5,847 nucleotides of DNA from JAAYAY01 sp964429355 (GTDB taxonomy: Bacteria; Planctomycetota; Planctomycetia; Pirellulales; Thermoguttaceae). Made by a program: the position numbers and the translations under genes. The stretch spans positions 1-5,847 of the forward strand of contig CAYSCH010000506.1 of NCBI GenBank assembly GCA_964429355.1, in the 5' to 3' direction. Shown one piece after another: positions 1 to 5,847 of this stretch; position 1 is the stretch's first letter, and the number at the start of each line of letters is the position of its first letter. Under the pieces are notes generated by a model that did not search any database, was not told the DNA's origin, and saw nothing but the letters and a program-made list of their open reading frames with translations.

Positions 1-1376
1 GCCTGGTCGACCATGGCCTCGCCGGTGCCGACCTCCAACTTGCTGTGCCGGCCCATCCAGGTCTGATAACCGCCGTCGGCGTAGGCCTTGCGGTCGGGAA
101 TGTAGCCGATGTTCTCGTTGGCCAGGCCGATGATGCACGTGTGGCGAAACGGTGATCGCCGCCGCAGTTCCAGCCCCAGGCGGGCAAACATCTCACCCGG
201 CACGCCGACGAACACGATGTCGCCCAGCCGGATGACCTGAAGACGAGTCTGGCGCGCCTCGCCCTGCTGCGGCGCCAGTTCTTCGCGCATCTTGCGGAAC
301 CATTCGCCTTGGCTCTCGGCGCGTTGCGGCGCATACTTCTCCAGGTACAACTTCACCGCCTCAGCCTCCTTCGTCTCGTCGAAGCGGCGTATGTGGTACG
401 TGAACTGTTGGTTGAGCACCCGGACGGGGCCGGGCAGCGCCGGCCGGAGGCGCGAGAGCGCCTCTTCGATCGCATCGACGACACGGCGGACGCTCTCCTC
501 TGCGGGGACGCCGCTGTTCTTGCAGGTGACGTTGTGCGAGGAGCCGAACGCTCCGGGCAGAAACAGAGTCGTGGCACCGTGCTGCCGCTCGACCTCCAGC
601 GCCGCCAGACCGTAGAAGCAGGGCGACAGGCAGTCTTGACGGATGTGGCCGATGTTGTGCACCGAATGGTTGAACGCCAATCCGGCATATTTGTCGACCG
701 CACGCCGCAGGGCCAGGACGTACAGGTCGGGATCGTAAGGCCCCGTGGGGCGGACAATGTCCTGCTCCTCGTAGCCGTCCCAGCCGATACAGCCATCCTT
801 GAGCAGCAGGCGGCTGTTGCGTCCCACCGTGGCTTCCTGACTCTGGCCGAATTGCACGGTCGCCTGGCCGCCAGGGCCAGCGGCATCGAGCGCCGAAGCC
901 GCCTTGATGGCGGCCTGAACGCTTCCCTCCTCCAAGCGGCGCACGAACTCCGCGCCCGACTCTCCGGGGGTTTCGCCCATGAAGAGGCCGCGATGGGTGT
1001 GCGTGGCGCAGATCAGGATGTTGTCTTCCGGGATGCCCGTGGCCGCGGCGATCCCCGTCGCCGCCGAACGCGTCATGGGCAACACGGGGTTCAAGACATC
1101 GAGCGAGACCAGGCAGATCCGCTCGTCCGCATCGAGGATCAGGGCGTTTGCCCGAAATTCCCCTTCCCAGGGGCGGCTGAAGATCTTCTGCCGGGCATGA
1201 AGTTCCGCCATGTTGTCGTCGGTGAGCCTGACCGATGCCGAGGCGGCGCGCACCGTGCCGGCCGTGTTTTTCGCGTTTTGACCGGCCCGTCCGACCGCCC
1301 CATAACAGCTTGTCAAGACGCCGAATCCGCCGGCTGCGGCGGCGCGTACAAGAGTGCGTCGGGTGAGGGTACTCAT
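1..1376 (-). CDS. Neutral/alkaline ceramidase-family (PF04734-like) exported protein, Tat signal, 3' end cut by window
   Basis: The frame is open from ATG at 1376 to the window edge (458 full codons). AGGAGG lies 6 bases upstream, which fixes the start. The N-terminus has a twin-arginine signal (R6-R7 in TRRTL, then an Ala/Gly-rich hydrophobic run) ending in L-T-S-C (21-24), which fits a lipobox, so it may be a Tat-exported lipoprotein. Family landmarks seen: CATHTH (123-128), FNHSVHNIGH (235-244), VPGEMF with E395 (392-397), ANENIGYIPD with Y425 (419-428) and WMGRHS...GTGEAMV (440-456). In characterised neutral ceramidases, two His, a Glu and a Tyr bind zinc; H126 or H128, H240, E395 and Y425 are the likely equivalents. 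The canonical GDVSPN serine motif is replaced by GAFGSSHN (275-282), so true ceramidase activity is doubtful. The GTGE segment is normally near the end of the catalytic domain. I infer that only a few residues are missing, unless a C-terminal Ig-like domain follows. It may be an amidase or hydrolase with another substrate. Confidence 0.85.
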   Translation of the reverse strand, partial: MSTLTRRTLVRAAAAGGFGVLTSCYGAVGRAGQNAKNTAGTVRAASASVRLTDDNMAELHARQKIFSRPWEGEFRANALILDADERICLVSLDVLNPVLPMTRSAATGIAAATGIPEDNILICATHTHRGLFMGETPGESGAEFVRRLEEGSVQAAIKAASALDAAGPGGQATVQFGQSQEATVGRNSRLLLKDGCIGWDGYEEQDIVRPTGPYDPDLYVLALRRAVDKYAGLAFNHSVHNIGHIRQDCLSPCFYGLAALEVERQHGATTLFLPGAFGSSHNVTCKNSGVPAEESVRRVVDAIEEALSRLRPALPGPVRVLNQQFTYHIRRFDETKEAEAVKLYLEKYAPQRAESQGEWFRKMREELAPQQGEARQTRLQVIRLGDIVFVGVPGEMFARLGLELRRRSPFRHTCIIGLANENIGYIPDRKAYADGGYQTWMGRHSKLEVGTGEAMVDQ

Positions 1377-1382
1377 GATCCG

Positions 1383-1388
1383 CCTCCT
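1383..1388 (-). promoter_or_regulatory. Strong Shine-Dalgarno site of the ceramidase-like gene
   Basis: AGGAGG on the minus strand, 6 bases before the ATG at 1376. It is a full anti-SD match and decides the start. It contrasts with the weak sites of the two upstream genes, so this gene is set up for independent translation. Confidence 0.85.
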
Positions 1389-1445
1389 GGTTTGAACTTT
1401 GACCCGGACACGAGCCAGATAGGCACGAGCGGCCACGCGCCGTCT

Positions 1446-1474
1446 ATGCTAGCCAAACGGCATGCGGTGTTCAA
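1446..1474 (-). promoter_or_regulatory. Weak sigma70-like promoter candidate for the ceramidase-like gene
   Basis: On the minus strand, TTGAAC (1474-1469) and TAGCAT (1451-1446) are separated by 17 bases. Each hexamer matches 4 of 6 consensus positions. Transcription would begin near 1439, giving a leader of about 60 bases that carries the AGGAGG. In GC-rich DNA such matches arise by chance, and read-through from the upstream operon is equally possible. The rest of the 1377-1559 gap shows no ORF, no convincing terminator and no RNA gene. Confidence 0.25.
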
Positions 1475-1559
1475 CTTCGCCGCCGGTGGGCCTTGGCTCA
1501 AAGCACTCATGCCCTGTCAATGCGTCTGGTCTTCCGGCACGCGACGCCGCCCGGGCGAT

Positions 1560-3314
1560 TCAGGGTGCCTGGAAGAGAAGTTCCATGTCGGCTTTGCCCT
1601 TCGGCTTGACGACGAAATCAACGTACCGGCTTTCGCCGACCTCGGAACGGACAAACGTCTGTTCCTGCCCGTTGACCAGGGTTTTTTTGCAGTCCTTGCC
1701 GGTTGGCAGGAGAATATGCGCGCGTAGCTCTTGGGCCGGCGATAGAACCCGGTATCGCATTCCGGCGTCTGTCAGGATGTATCGAACGTCGACAAACCGG
1801 GCCGTCTTCTCGTAACCGGTGAAGTACCGCAGTTCCGTATAGTCGGTAACCGGGAATCGAGGAGCGAATTCCATGACGTCGTACCCGACGCCCAGATCGC
1901 GGATTCCGGCCAACCCTTCATCAATGGCCGACAGCAGAGCTGCCGCTCCCCATGCGCTGGGTCCGCCGCCCTGCGACTGGCCATCGTCGGGCGAGTAGAG
2001 GAAATAGATGGCGTTATCGCGTTTGGTCATCTGTTCAAAGCGGCAGAGGATGTCCCAGCCGTAGGATTCGTAGCCGCTGCGGAACGCCGCCTTGGCCAGT
2101 TCGCCCGCCATGAAGGGAGAAATGGCGCCGTTGACGTATTTTCCGGGCAAATAGCTGCCAAACTTTTCGTAGGGCGGGTCGATCGAAAACCATTCGGCGA
2201 AGGCTTTCGTCGTCTTGCGCCGCGCCAGGTACTCTTCGATAATGGAACGCGATTGCTCGACGGTCGTCACGCCGCGGTTCATGTCGTAGGTGTTCGACAA
2301 CGACAAGCGGACGTTTTCCTTGTCGTCCAACCCGGCCCCGTCCAAGGGAAGCTGATGGATGAAGAACTTCCCGTTCCAAAGATGACTGAACATGTTGGCT
2401 TTCAGATCGCTTGCGCGCTTGCGCCATGCGGTCGCCTTTTCGGAAGCGCCGAGCCGGTCGTTCATCCATGCCAACTGATTCATAGCCTGGAAGACTCCGG
2501 AGTTGTCGCCGTGCATGATTCCCATGGGGGTTTCGGCGTTGATGCGGCGATTGGTTCCCGCGCCCGGCCTGTAGGTGAAATCCCACGTGTCGATCGTGAA
2601 CCCCCGCTTGACCAGCCCGTGCGCCGGGTCCCAGCGTTTGGCGTCCGACGTCGCGTAGGCAATGCCTTTCTCGAGCTTCGGCAAAACCCGCCGGAGCCAC
2701 TGGTCGTCTCCGGTGACCTGGTAACAATGCATCGCGCCTTCGACGACGAGGTATTCAATGTCGGCCTCAATCTCCAACCGGACGAGCGACTCGTTATCTT
2801 CCGGATACAGAACGCGGCAATCCTCGTCGACCATCGCCCAATGCCGGTCGTCCATCTGCTTGACCAGTTCGTAGAAACAGCCGTCTGCCCGCTGCGTATC
2901 GATGATAAAATCCAGGAAGGAACGCAGGTCGTATTCCCAGTGGCGGAACCCTTTCATGTTGTGGACGTGGTCCCGGATCCAGTTGTTGTTGCACATCAGA
3001 ACCCGGCCGTCGACGAAGACCAGGCGGCGTTCGTTGTTGATCGTATTGCGCAGCTTCAGAATCATTTCGCCCAACGCGGAATCTCGAGTCGTCAAGACGC
3101 CCGGCAGCCCGACTTCCGGATTGTTATACAGACCGCTCGGTTTTCCGTTGACCCGCATGGCAGGCAGCGGATGCTGGAAGCAGATTTGCGCGCCGTCGTT
3201 GATCGTCCATTGGGGCGGTGCGACTGCCTGTTGATCGTTGTTGCCCGCCCAGACGCAGGGTGCGCCAAGCAAAACACACAGGAAATGACCGAGGAAAAGA
3301 GTGTGCGTTTTCAT
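1560..3314 (-). CDS. Exported six-hairpin (alpha/alpha)6-barrel glycosidase-like protein, family not assigned
   Basis: A complete 584-residue protein. Residues 1-23 form a Sec signal peptide (MKTH, hydrophobic core, VWA cleavage site), so it acts outside the cytoplasm. The mature chain looks like a six-hairpin glycosidase fold. It has repeated amphipathic helical hairpins, NNNWIRDHVH (109-118) resembling the WxRD substrate-binding loop of GH15/GH37/GH63-type enzymes, ETPMGIMHGDNSG (261-273), IDPPYEKFGSYLPG (378-391) followed by YVNGAISPFMAGE (393-405), and a closing GGGPSAWGAAALLSAIDEGL (449-468). The last 100 or so residues (from about 485) look like a beta-sandwich cap. Candidate acidic catalytic residues include D115, E261, D270 and E374, but I cannot choose among them. 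The gene starts 3 bases after the lyase stop. Its only SD-like element is GAGG 14 bases upstream, so translation is probably coupled. Context suggests activity on rhamnogalacturonan fragments or side chains. I do not recognise the GH105 or GH88 motifs. The class is fairly sure, the substrate unknown. Confidence 0.85.
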   Translation of the reverse strand: MKTHTLFLGHFLCVLLGAPCVWAGNNDQQAVAPPQWTINDGAQICFQHPLPAMRVNGKPSGLYNNPEVGLPGVLTTRDSALGEMILKLRNTINNERRLVFVDGRVLMCNNNWIRDHVHNMKGFRHWEYDLRSFLDFIIDTQRADGCFYELVKQMDDRHWAMVDEDCRVLYPEDNESLVRLEIEADIEYLVVEGAMHCYQVTGDDQWLRRVLPKLEKGIAYATSDAKRWDPAHGLVKRGFTIDTWDFTYRPGAGTNRRINAETPMGIMHGDNSGVFQAMNQLAWMNDRLGASEKATAWRKRASDLKANMFSHLWNGKFFIHQLPLDGAGLDDKENVRLSLSNTYDMNRGVTTVEQSRSIIEEYLARRKTTKAFAEWFSIDPPYEKFGSYLPGKYVNGAISPFMAGELAKAAFRSGYESYGWDILCRFEQMTKRDNAIYFLYSPDDGQSQGGGPSAWGAAALLSAIDEGLAGIRDLGVGYDVMEFAPRFPVTDYTELRYFTGYEKTARFVDVRYILTDAGMRYRVLSPAQELRAHILLPTGKDCKKTLVNGQEQTFVRSEVGESRYVDFVVKPKGKADMELLFQAP

Positions 3315-3317
3315 TTT

Positions 3318-5501
3318 TCAGGGCTGCGCCTCGAGCGTCCGGCTGAGCATGGGCGGCGCATAGTAACCCATGAAGGCCACGGCCACGTCGATCCGGTAGA
3401 TCGGGTCCTGCATCAGGGCGGTGTGCCGGTTGGCGGCCGGAATCGGTGTCGTGTAGATCCGCAGTTCGCCGGGGACGCTGGTGAAGATCTCCTCACGCCA
3501 GTCGCCCAGGACGTCGGCGATCGCCACCACGTGGCCTTCGATCGCGGTGGCGTGCTCCTGGCCCCGGTAATCGACGATTTCATTGCGGCGGATGAGTTCG
3601 CGCTGGAGATCCGCGTCCCAGTAGACGGGCAGCGACATCGTTCCGTCGCGCTGGTCGCTGATGAGCTGTCCCTGGGCGCTATAGAGCCAGCCCTTGCGGA
3701 ATTTACGCTGCTGGTCGACGTCGGCGGCATAGCACTCGCAGCCGGGGAACCGGGGGTCGATGTCGGAGCACATACCGTCGGTACCGACGTGCGTGGTCGG
3801 CTCATCAAGTTTCCAGAGGATTTTTCCGCTTTGCGCGTCGGCCAGGCACAACGTCGAGTCGGGTCGGGGCGGCTCGATGCCGTAGAAGATCTCCAGCCCC
3901 GGGCGCAGGGGGTCGATCTCGCCGACGAAGCAGAAGTCGGGGTGCCCGAGTTCGGTGGTCCAAAGGCCGTTGCCGTTGTCGTCGACCACGGCCGAACCGT
4001 AGATGATCTCGTCGCGGCCATCGCCGTCAATATCGGCGGCGTGCATGATATGCGCTCCTTGGGCGCGGTATCGGCCCCGGTCGGCCTCTTCCCGGCTGTC
4101 CCAGGCCCAAAGCTGCTGCAACTGTCCGCCAGTGAACTGGTACGCCACCAGCCGGATCGTCGAATACGTTCCGCGGTTGACGACCACGCACGGGGTCTTG
4201 CCGTCGAGATAAGCGACGCAGATCTGGTTGCGGCTGGAGAGGTTGTAGTTGTACTTCTCGCCCGGAATCTGGCGCGACGGCCAATCGGTCCGGGCCAATT
4301 CGTTGCCGGTCCGTCCATCGAGTACCGAAAAGTATTCCGGCCCCGTCTCGACCCGTCCGTCAGGCCCGCGAGGATCGCCGGTGCCGGATTTCAGGGTGAT
4401 TTCCGCCCGTCCGTCGCCATCCAGGTCGAAGACGATCATCGGCGAGTACCAGATTCCCCGCTCGATGGCCCATCCGAGGTCCTTGTCCCACATTTTGCGG
4501 CCATCGGCCGAGTACGCCTGCAGGTGGTAGGTATCGGGACTGGGCTTCCAGTAACTGGCGGCGGGATCGATATTGTCCTGGGGCGTTTTTATCACGTAGT
4601 CGTACCGCTGGTCGCCGTCGAGGTCGCCGACAGCGATCTTCTGGACCGTGGTTCCCGGATCGAGCTGGAAGACGATCGCCGGGTTGGCCTGCGCGCCCGC
4701 CGTCGCGTCAACGGTCGCAAGATCGACTTCCTTTCCGTCGACCACGGCGCGCAAGGTATAGCGATAGCGCGAACCCGGGCGGGCGGTGGCGTCGGTGAAA
4801 TCCGTGGTGTTGGTGATCGGCTCCGGCGTCAATCGCTCGAGGGGGCCGTCGCCTTGCCGGTCGATATGAAAGCCAATCGACTTGGGGTCCGACTCGAGGA
4901 GCCGCCAGCCCAGGTGCATGCGGCCCTCGCCTGCAGGACGCGCGACGAGCCCCCGGTCAAGGCGCTCGCAAATCCGGCTGTTCGCGAAACCCGCCACCTT
5001 GGGGCGGTCCGGCCGCTCGGGGACGGGAATGAAGGTCAGGCAATCGTAGTAGGCGAAGCCGGGCGGCTCGTGGGCATAACGGTCGTCAACCCAGAGGTCG
5101 AAGGTCCCGTCGCGAACCTCGACGACGCCGACGGCCGAGGCCCCGTCGGTGACGCGTTGCCACTGGTTGCCGTCGCGGGAGATCGCCAGCGTCCGCCCCA
5201 GCTTGATCTGGACCTCGTAACGGCCCTTGGGGATGCCGGTGATCCGCGTGTGGAGGACGGGAGCTCCTTCCTCCGCGCTCGCCCGATCGGCTTTCGCAAC
5301 GGGCGATTGAAGCACGACGCCGCCCGACCATTTGCGATCCGCGTCGCTGTCGGTGCTCCAGAGATTCCAGTGCCGATCGGAAGACTGGTCGGATTGCCAG
5401 GCGGAGCGTGGGGTGGTGTAATCCTCGGCCTCGTACACCAGGGGCCCGGGCAAGGAAGGGTCGGCAGCAAGGATGGCCAACAGGAGGGTCAAGGCAGGCA
5501 T
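3318..5501 (-). CDS. Rhamnogalacturonan I lyase, polysaccharide lyase family 11 (YesW/YesX-like), with N-terminal CBM-like domain
   Basis: A complete 727-residue protein. Known PL11 enzymes cleave the Rha-GalA backbone of rhamnogalacturonan I by calcium-dependent beta-elimination. Layout: a short Sec-type signal (1 to about 13, unusually without an N-terminal positive charge); a beta-sandwich starting VYEAEDY and ending YYDCLTFIPV (22-160), resembling CBM6/35 modules; an FnIII-like PL11 linker domain with ERLDRGLVA and LGWRLLESDP (179-206); then an eight-bladed propeller (about 275-720). Propeller signatures are DLDGD (293, 359), DIDGD (490) calcium loops, YRAQGAH (478), LGHPD (518), RPGLEIF (533), DVLGDWREE (663) and LRIYTTPIP (680-688). 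DVLGDWREE and LRIYTT are typical of PL11. Bacillus YesW/YesX are about 610-620 residues; the excess is the N-terminal module. ATG 5501 is the first normal start after an in-frame TGA. AAAGAGAG, 9 bases upstream, is a modest SD. The gene is first in an operon with the six-hairpin hydrolase. The cleft sequence differs from YesW (see findings). Confidence 0.93.
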   Translation of the reverse strand: MPALTLLLAILAADPSLPGPLVYEAEDYTTPRSAWQSDQSSDRHWNLWSTDSDADRKWSGGVVLQSPVAKADRASAEEGAPVLHTRITGIPKGRYEVQIKLGRTLAISRDGNQWQRVTDGASAVGVVEVRDGTFDLWVDDRYAHEPPGFAYYDCLTFIPVPERPDRPKVAGFANSRICERLDRGLVARPAGEGRMHLGWRLLESDPKSIGFHIDRQGDGPLERLTPEPITNTTDFTDATARPGSRYRYTLRAVVDGKEVDLATVDATAGAQANPAIVFQLDPGTTVQKIAVGDLDGDQRYDYVIKTPQDNIDPAASYWKPSPDTYHLQAYSADGRKMWDKDLGWAIERGIWYSPMIVFDLDGDGRAEITLKSGTGDPRGPDGRVETGPEYFSVLDGRTGNELARTDWPSRQIPGEKYNYNLSSRNQICVAYLDGKTPCVVVNRGTYSTIRLVAYQFTGGQLQQLWAWDSREEADRGRYRAQGAHIMHAADIDGDGRDEIIYGSAVVDDNGNGLWTTELGHPDFCFVGEIDPLRPGLEIFYGIEPPRPDSTLCLADAQSGKILWKLDEPTTHVGTDGMCSDIDPRFPGCECYAADVDQQRKFRKGWLYSAQGQLISDQRDGTMSLPVYWDADLQRELIRRNEIVDYRGQEHATAIEGHVVAIADVLGDWREEIFTSVPGELRIYTTPIPAANRHTALMQDPIYRIDVAVAFMGYYAPPMLSRTLEAQP

Positions 5502-5565
5502 CGGTTCGATCTCTCTTTGAGAAATTCGTTGCAGGGCGAATTCCAGGACCGGTGACGATCCACGG

Positions 5566-5600
5566 CTTCACTCGCCGACCGGCCTTGCGGATGAGTGAAG
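5566..5600 (-). promoter_or_regulatory. Inverted repeat / stem-loop in the lyase leader
   Basis: CTTCACTC (5566-5573) is matched by its exact reverse complement GAGTGAAG (5593-5600) with 19 bases between. Inside, CCG and CGG can add a short inner stem. In the lyase mRNA this would form a hairpin ending about 64 bases before the start codon. It may be an operator dyad or a 5' stabilising hairpin. An 8-bp pairing can also occur by chance. Confidence 0.35.
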
Positions 5601-5607
5601 TACCATG

Positions 5608-5636
5608 AGCATACTCCCCTGCCGGGCCCCGGTCAT
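5608..5636 (-). promoter_or_regulatory. Weak promoter candidate for the lyase operon
   Basis: On the minus strand, ATGACC (5636-5631) and TATGCT (5613-5608) are 17 bases apart, and each matches 4 of 6 consensus positions. A start near 5601 would give a leader of about 100 bases beginning with the CTTCACTC stem-loop. The -35 hexamer overlaps the GC-rich hairpin at 5626-5647. This is pattern matching only. Confidence 0.2.
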
Positions 5637-5647
5637 CAGGCCGGGGC
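5626..5647. repeat. GC-rich inverted repeat, 7-bp stem with 8-base loop
   Basis: GCCCCGG (5626-5632) and CCGGGGC (5641-5647) pair perfectly around TCATCAGG. Neither strand has a T-run after the stem, so it is not a normal rho-independent terminator. It lies between the two divergent genes and could be an operator. Confidence 0.35.
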
Positions 5648-5704
5648 GTACAGGACCAAAAAAGTTGATCCAGACAGCTTGCTGGCCAATCCGCTCAAAT
5701 GGCG

Positions 5705-5734
5705 TGGACGAACGGACTTCGAAAAAGGTAGAAT
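5705..5734 (+). promoter_or_regulatory. Sigma70-like promoter candidate for the rightward gene
   Basis: TGGACG (5705-5710), an 18-base spacer, then TAGAAT (5729-5734). The -10 box matches TATAAT at 5 of 6 positions and sits in a locally A-rich stretch. Transcription would start near 5741, leaving only about 20 bases before the GTG, enough for the AGGAG site. Confidence 0.4.
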
Positions 5735-5747
5735 AGGTGTCAACAAC

Positions 5748-5752
5748 AGGAG
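5748..5752 (+). promoter_or_regulatory. Shine-Dalgarno site selecting the GTG start at 5760
   Basis: AGGAG lies 7 bases before GTG 5760. The next in-frame ATG (5823) has no comparable site, so GTG is preferred. Confidence 0.55.
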
Positions 5753-5759
5753 TCGACCC

Positions 5760-5847
5760 GTGGCAATCGGCGACGAGGAGATCTCGGCGGCTATCGAAAG
5801 GCGGAGACGGTTTGCGCGGCGGATGCGCAGCGGCGAGTCTCCTGAGC
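5760..5847 (+). CDS. N-terminal fragment of an unidentified protein, cut by the right edge
   Basis: Twenty-nine codons are open from GTG 5760 to the window end, preceded by AGGAG and a TAGAAT box. The visible peptide begins MAIGDEEISAAIERRRRFA and continues with more arginines. It is helix-prone and strongly basic, with no signal peptide, so it is probably cytoplasmic. It is too short to place in a family; a DNA- or RNA-binding protein or an uncharacterised small protein are both possible. It is divergent from the lyase operon, so a local regulator is conceivable but unsupported. Confidence 0.5.
   Translation, partial: MAIGDEEISAAIERRRRFARRMRSGESPE

Larger units (their letters stand above)
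5502..5759. other. Divergent intergenic region between the lyase operon and a plus-strand gene
   Basis: No credible ORF lies in these 258 bases. The region holds a plus-strand promoter candidate with SD near its right end, a weak minus-strand promoter candidate, and two perfect inverted repeats described separately. It also has a hyphenated palindrome at 5670-5685 (CCAG, AC, AGCT, TG, CTGG). The symmetry elements would suit an operator controlling either direction, but no known regulator site is recognisable. Confidence 0.6.

Noticed and set aside
1515..1520. Perfect minus-strand TTGACA as a -35 box
   Set aside because: At a 17-base spacing the sequence is GCCAAG, which does not resemble a -10 box.
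1548..1557. CGCCCGGGCG palindrome just after the hydrolase stop, as a terminator
   Set aside because: It has no room for a loop and no following T-run. It is only a 10-base palindrome.
309..1727. Plus-strand ORF of 472 codons
   Set aside because: It lies opposite the ceramidase-like gene, whose frame carries conserved motifs, an SD site and a signal peptide. It has no domain of its own.
1560..3314. Assignment of the six-hairpin protein to GH105 or GH88 (unsaturated uronyl hydrolases)
   Set aside because: The fold class and context fit, but I do not see those families' characteristic motifs, and the chain is considerably longer than their usual length of about 370-400 residues.
2253..5555. 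Plus-strand ORF of 1100 codons opposite the lyase and part of the hydrolase
   Set aside because: It is antisense to two well-recognised protein genes, has no family signature and is Arg/Asp/Val-rich, as expected for the reverse of GC-biased codons. It is a shadow.
5086..5571. Minus-strand ORF starting upstream of the lyase in another frame
   Set aside because: It overlaps the lyase signal peptide and CBM-like region out of frame, and it is Arg/Pro/Gly-rich without family features.
5626..5647. GC-rich hairpin as a rho-independent terminator
   Set aside because: Neither strand has a U-tract after the stem, and both neighbouring genes start, rather than end, near it.
5738..5743. Perfect minus-strand TTGACA upstream of the lyase
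   Set aside because: At a 17-base spacing the sequence is GAAGTC, with no -10 match. It would also place the start far upstream.

Overview
The window holds three genes read leftward on the minus strand and the first bases of a fourth gene leaving the right edge on the plus strand. The DNA is GC-rich. There are no RNA genes, CRISPR arrays, insertion sequences or transposase remnants that I can see. The mix of a PL11 rhamnogalacturonan lyase with a carbohydrate-binding-like N-terminus, an (alpha/alpha)6-barrel sugar hydrolase and a Tat-exported ceramidase-family protein suggests a polysaccharide-degrading Planctomycetota-type bacterium. That assignment is an inference from gene content, not from a marker gene.

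Layout, in order of transcription from right to left. Positions 5502-5759 are a divergent intergenic region with weak promoter-like elements on both strands and two inverted repeats. The PL11 lyase gene is 5501-3318. Three bases after its stop codon, an exported six-hairpin glycosidase-like gene begins (3314-1560). These two almost certainly form one operon, with the second start probably translationally coupled to the first stop. A 183-bp gap (1377-1559) carries a weak promoter candidate and a strong Shine-Dalgarno site. The ceramidase-like gene (1376 to below 1) follows and is cut by the left edge close to its natural end. The plus-strand fragment begins with a GTG at 5760, behind an AGGAG and a TAGAAT box.

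How they work together: the lyase should cleave the rhamnose/galacturonate backbone of rhamnogalacturonan I by beta-elimination. The six-hairpin protein is placed to act on the released oligosaccharides or on side chains, but it does not look like the usual unsaturated-uronyl hydrolases and I cannot assign its specificity. The ceramidase-like protein keeps a plausible metal site but lacks the canonical serine hexapeptide, so ceramide is a doubtful substrate. All three appear exported (Sec, Sec, and Tat or Tat-lipoprotein).

The points most worth checking are the orphan-family hydrolase coupled to the lyase, the variant substrate-cleft sequence of the lyase, the altered nucleophile region of the ceramidase homologue, and a stem-loop that may sit at the very 5' end of the lyase mRNA. 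I found no convincing evidence of a wholly new system.
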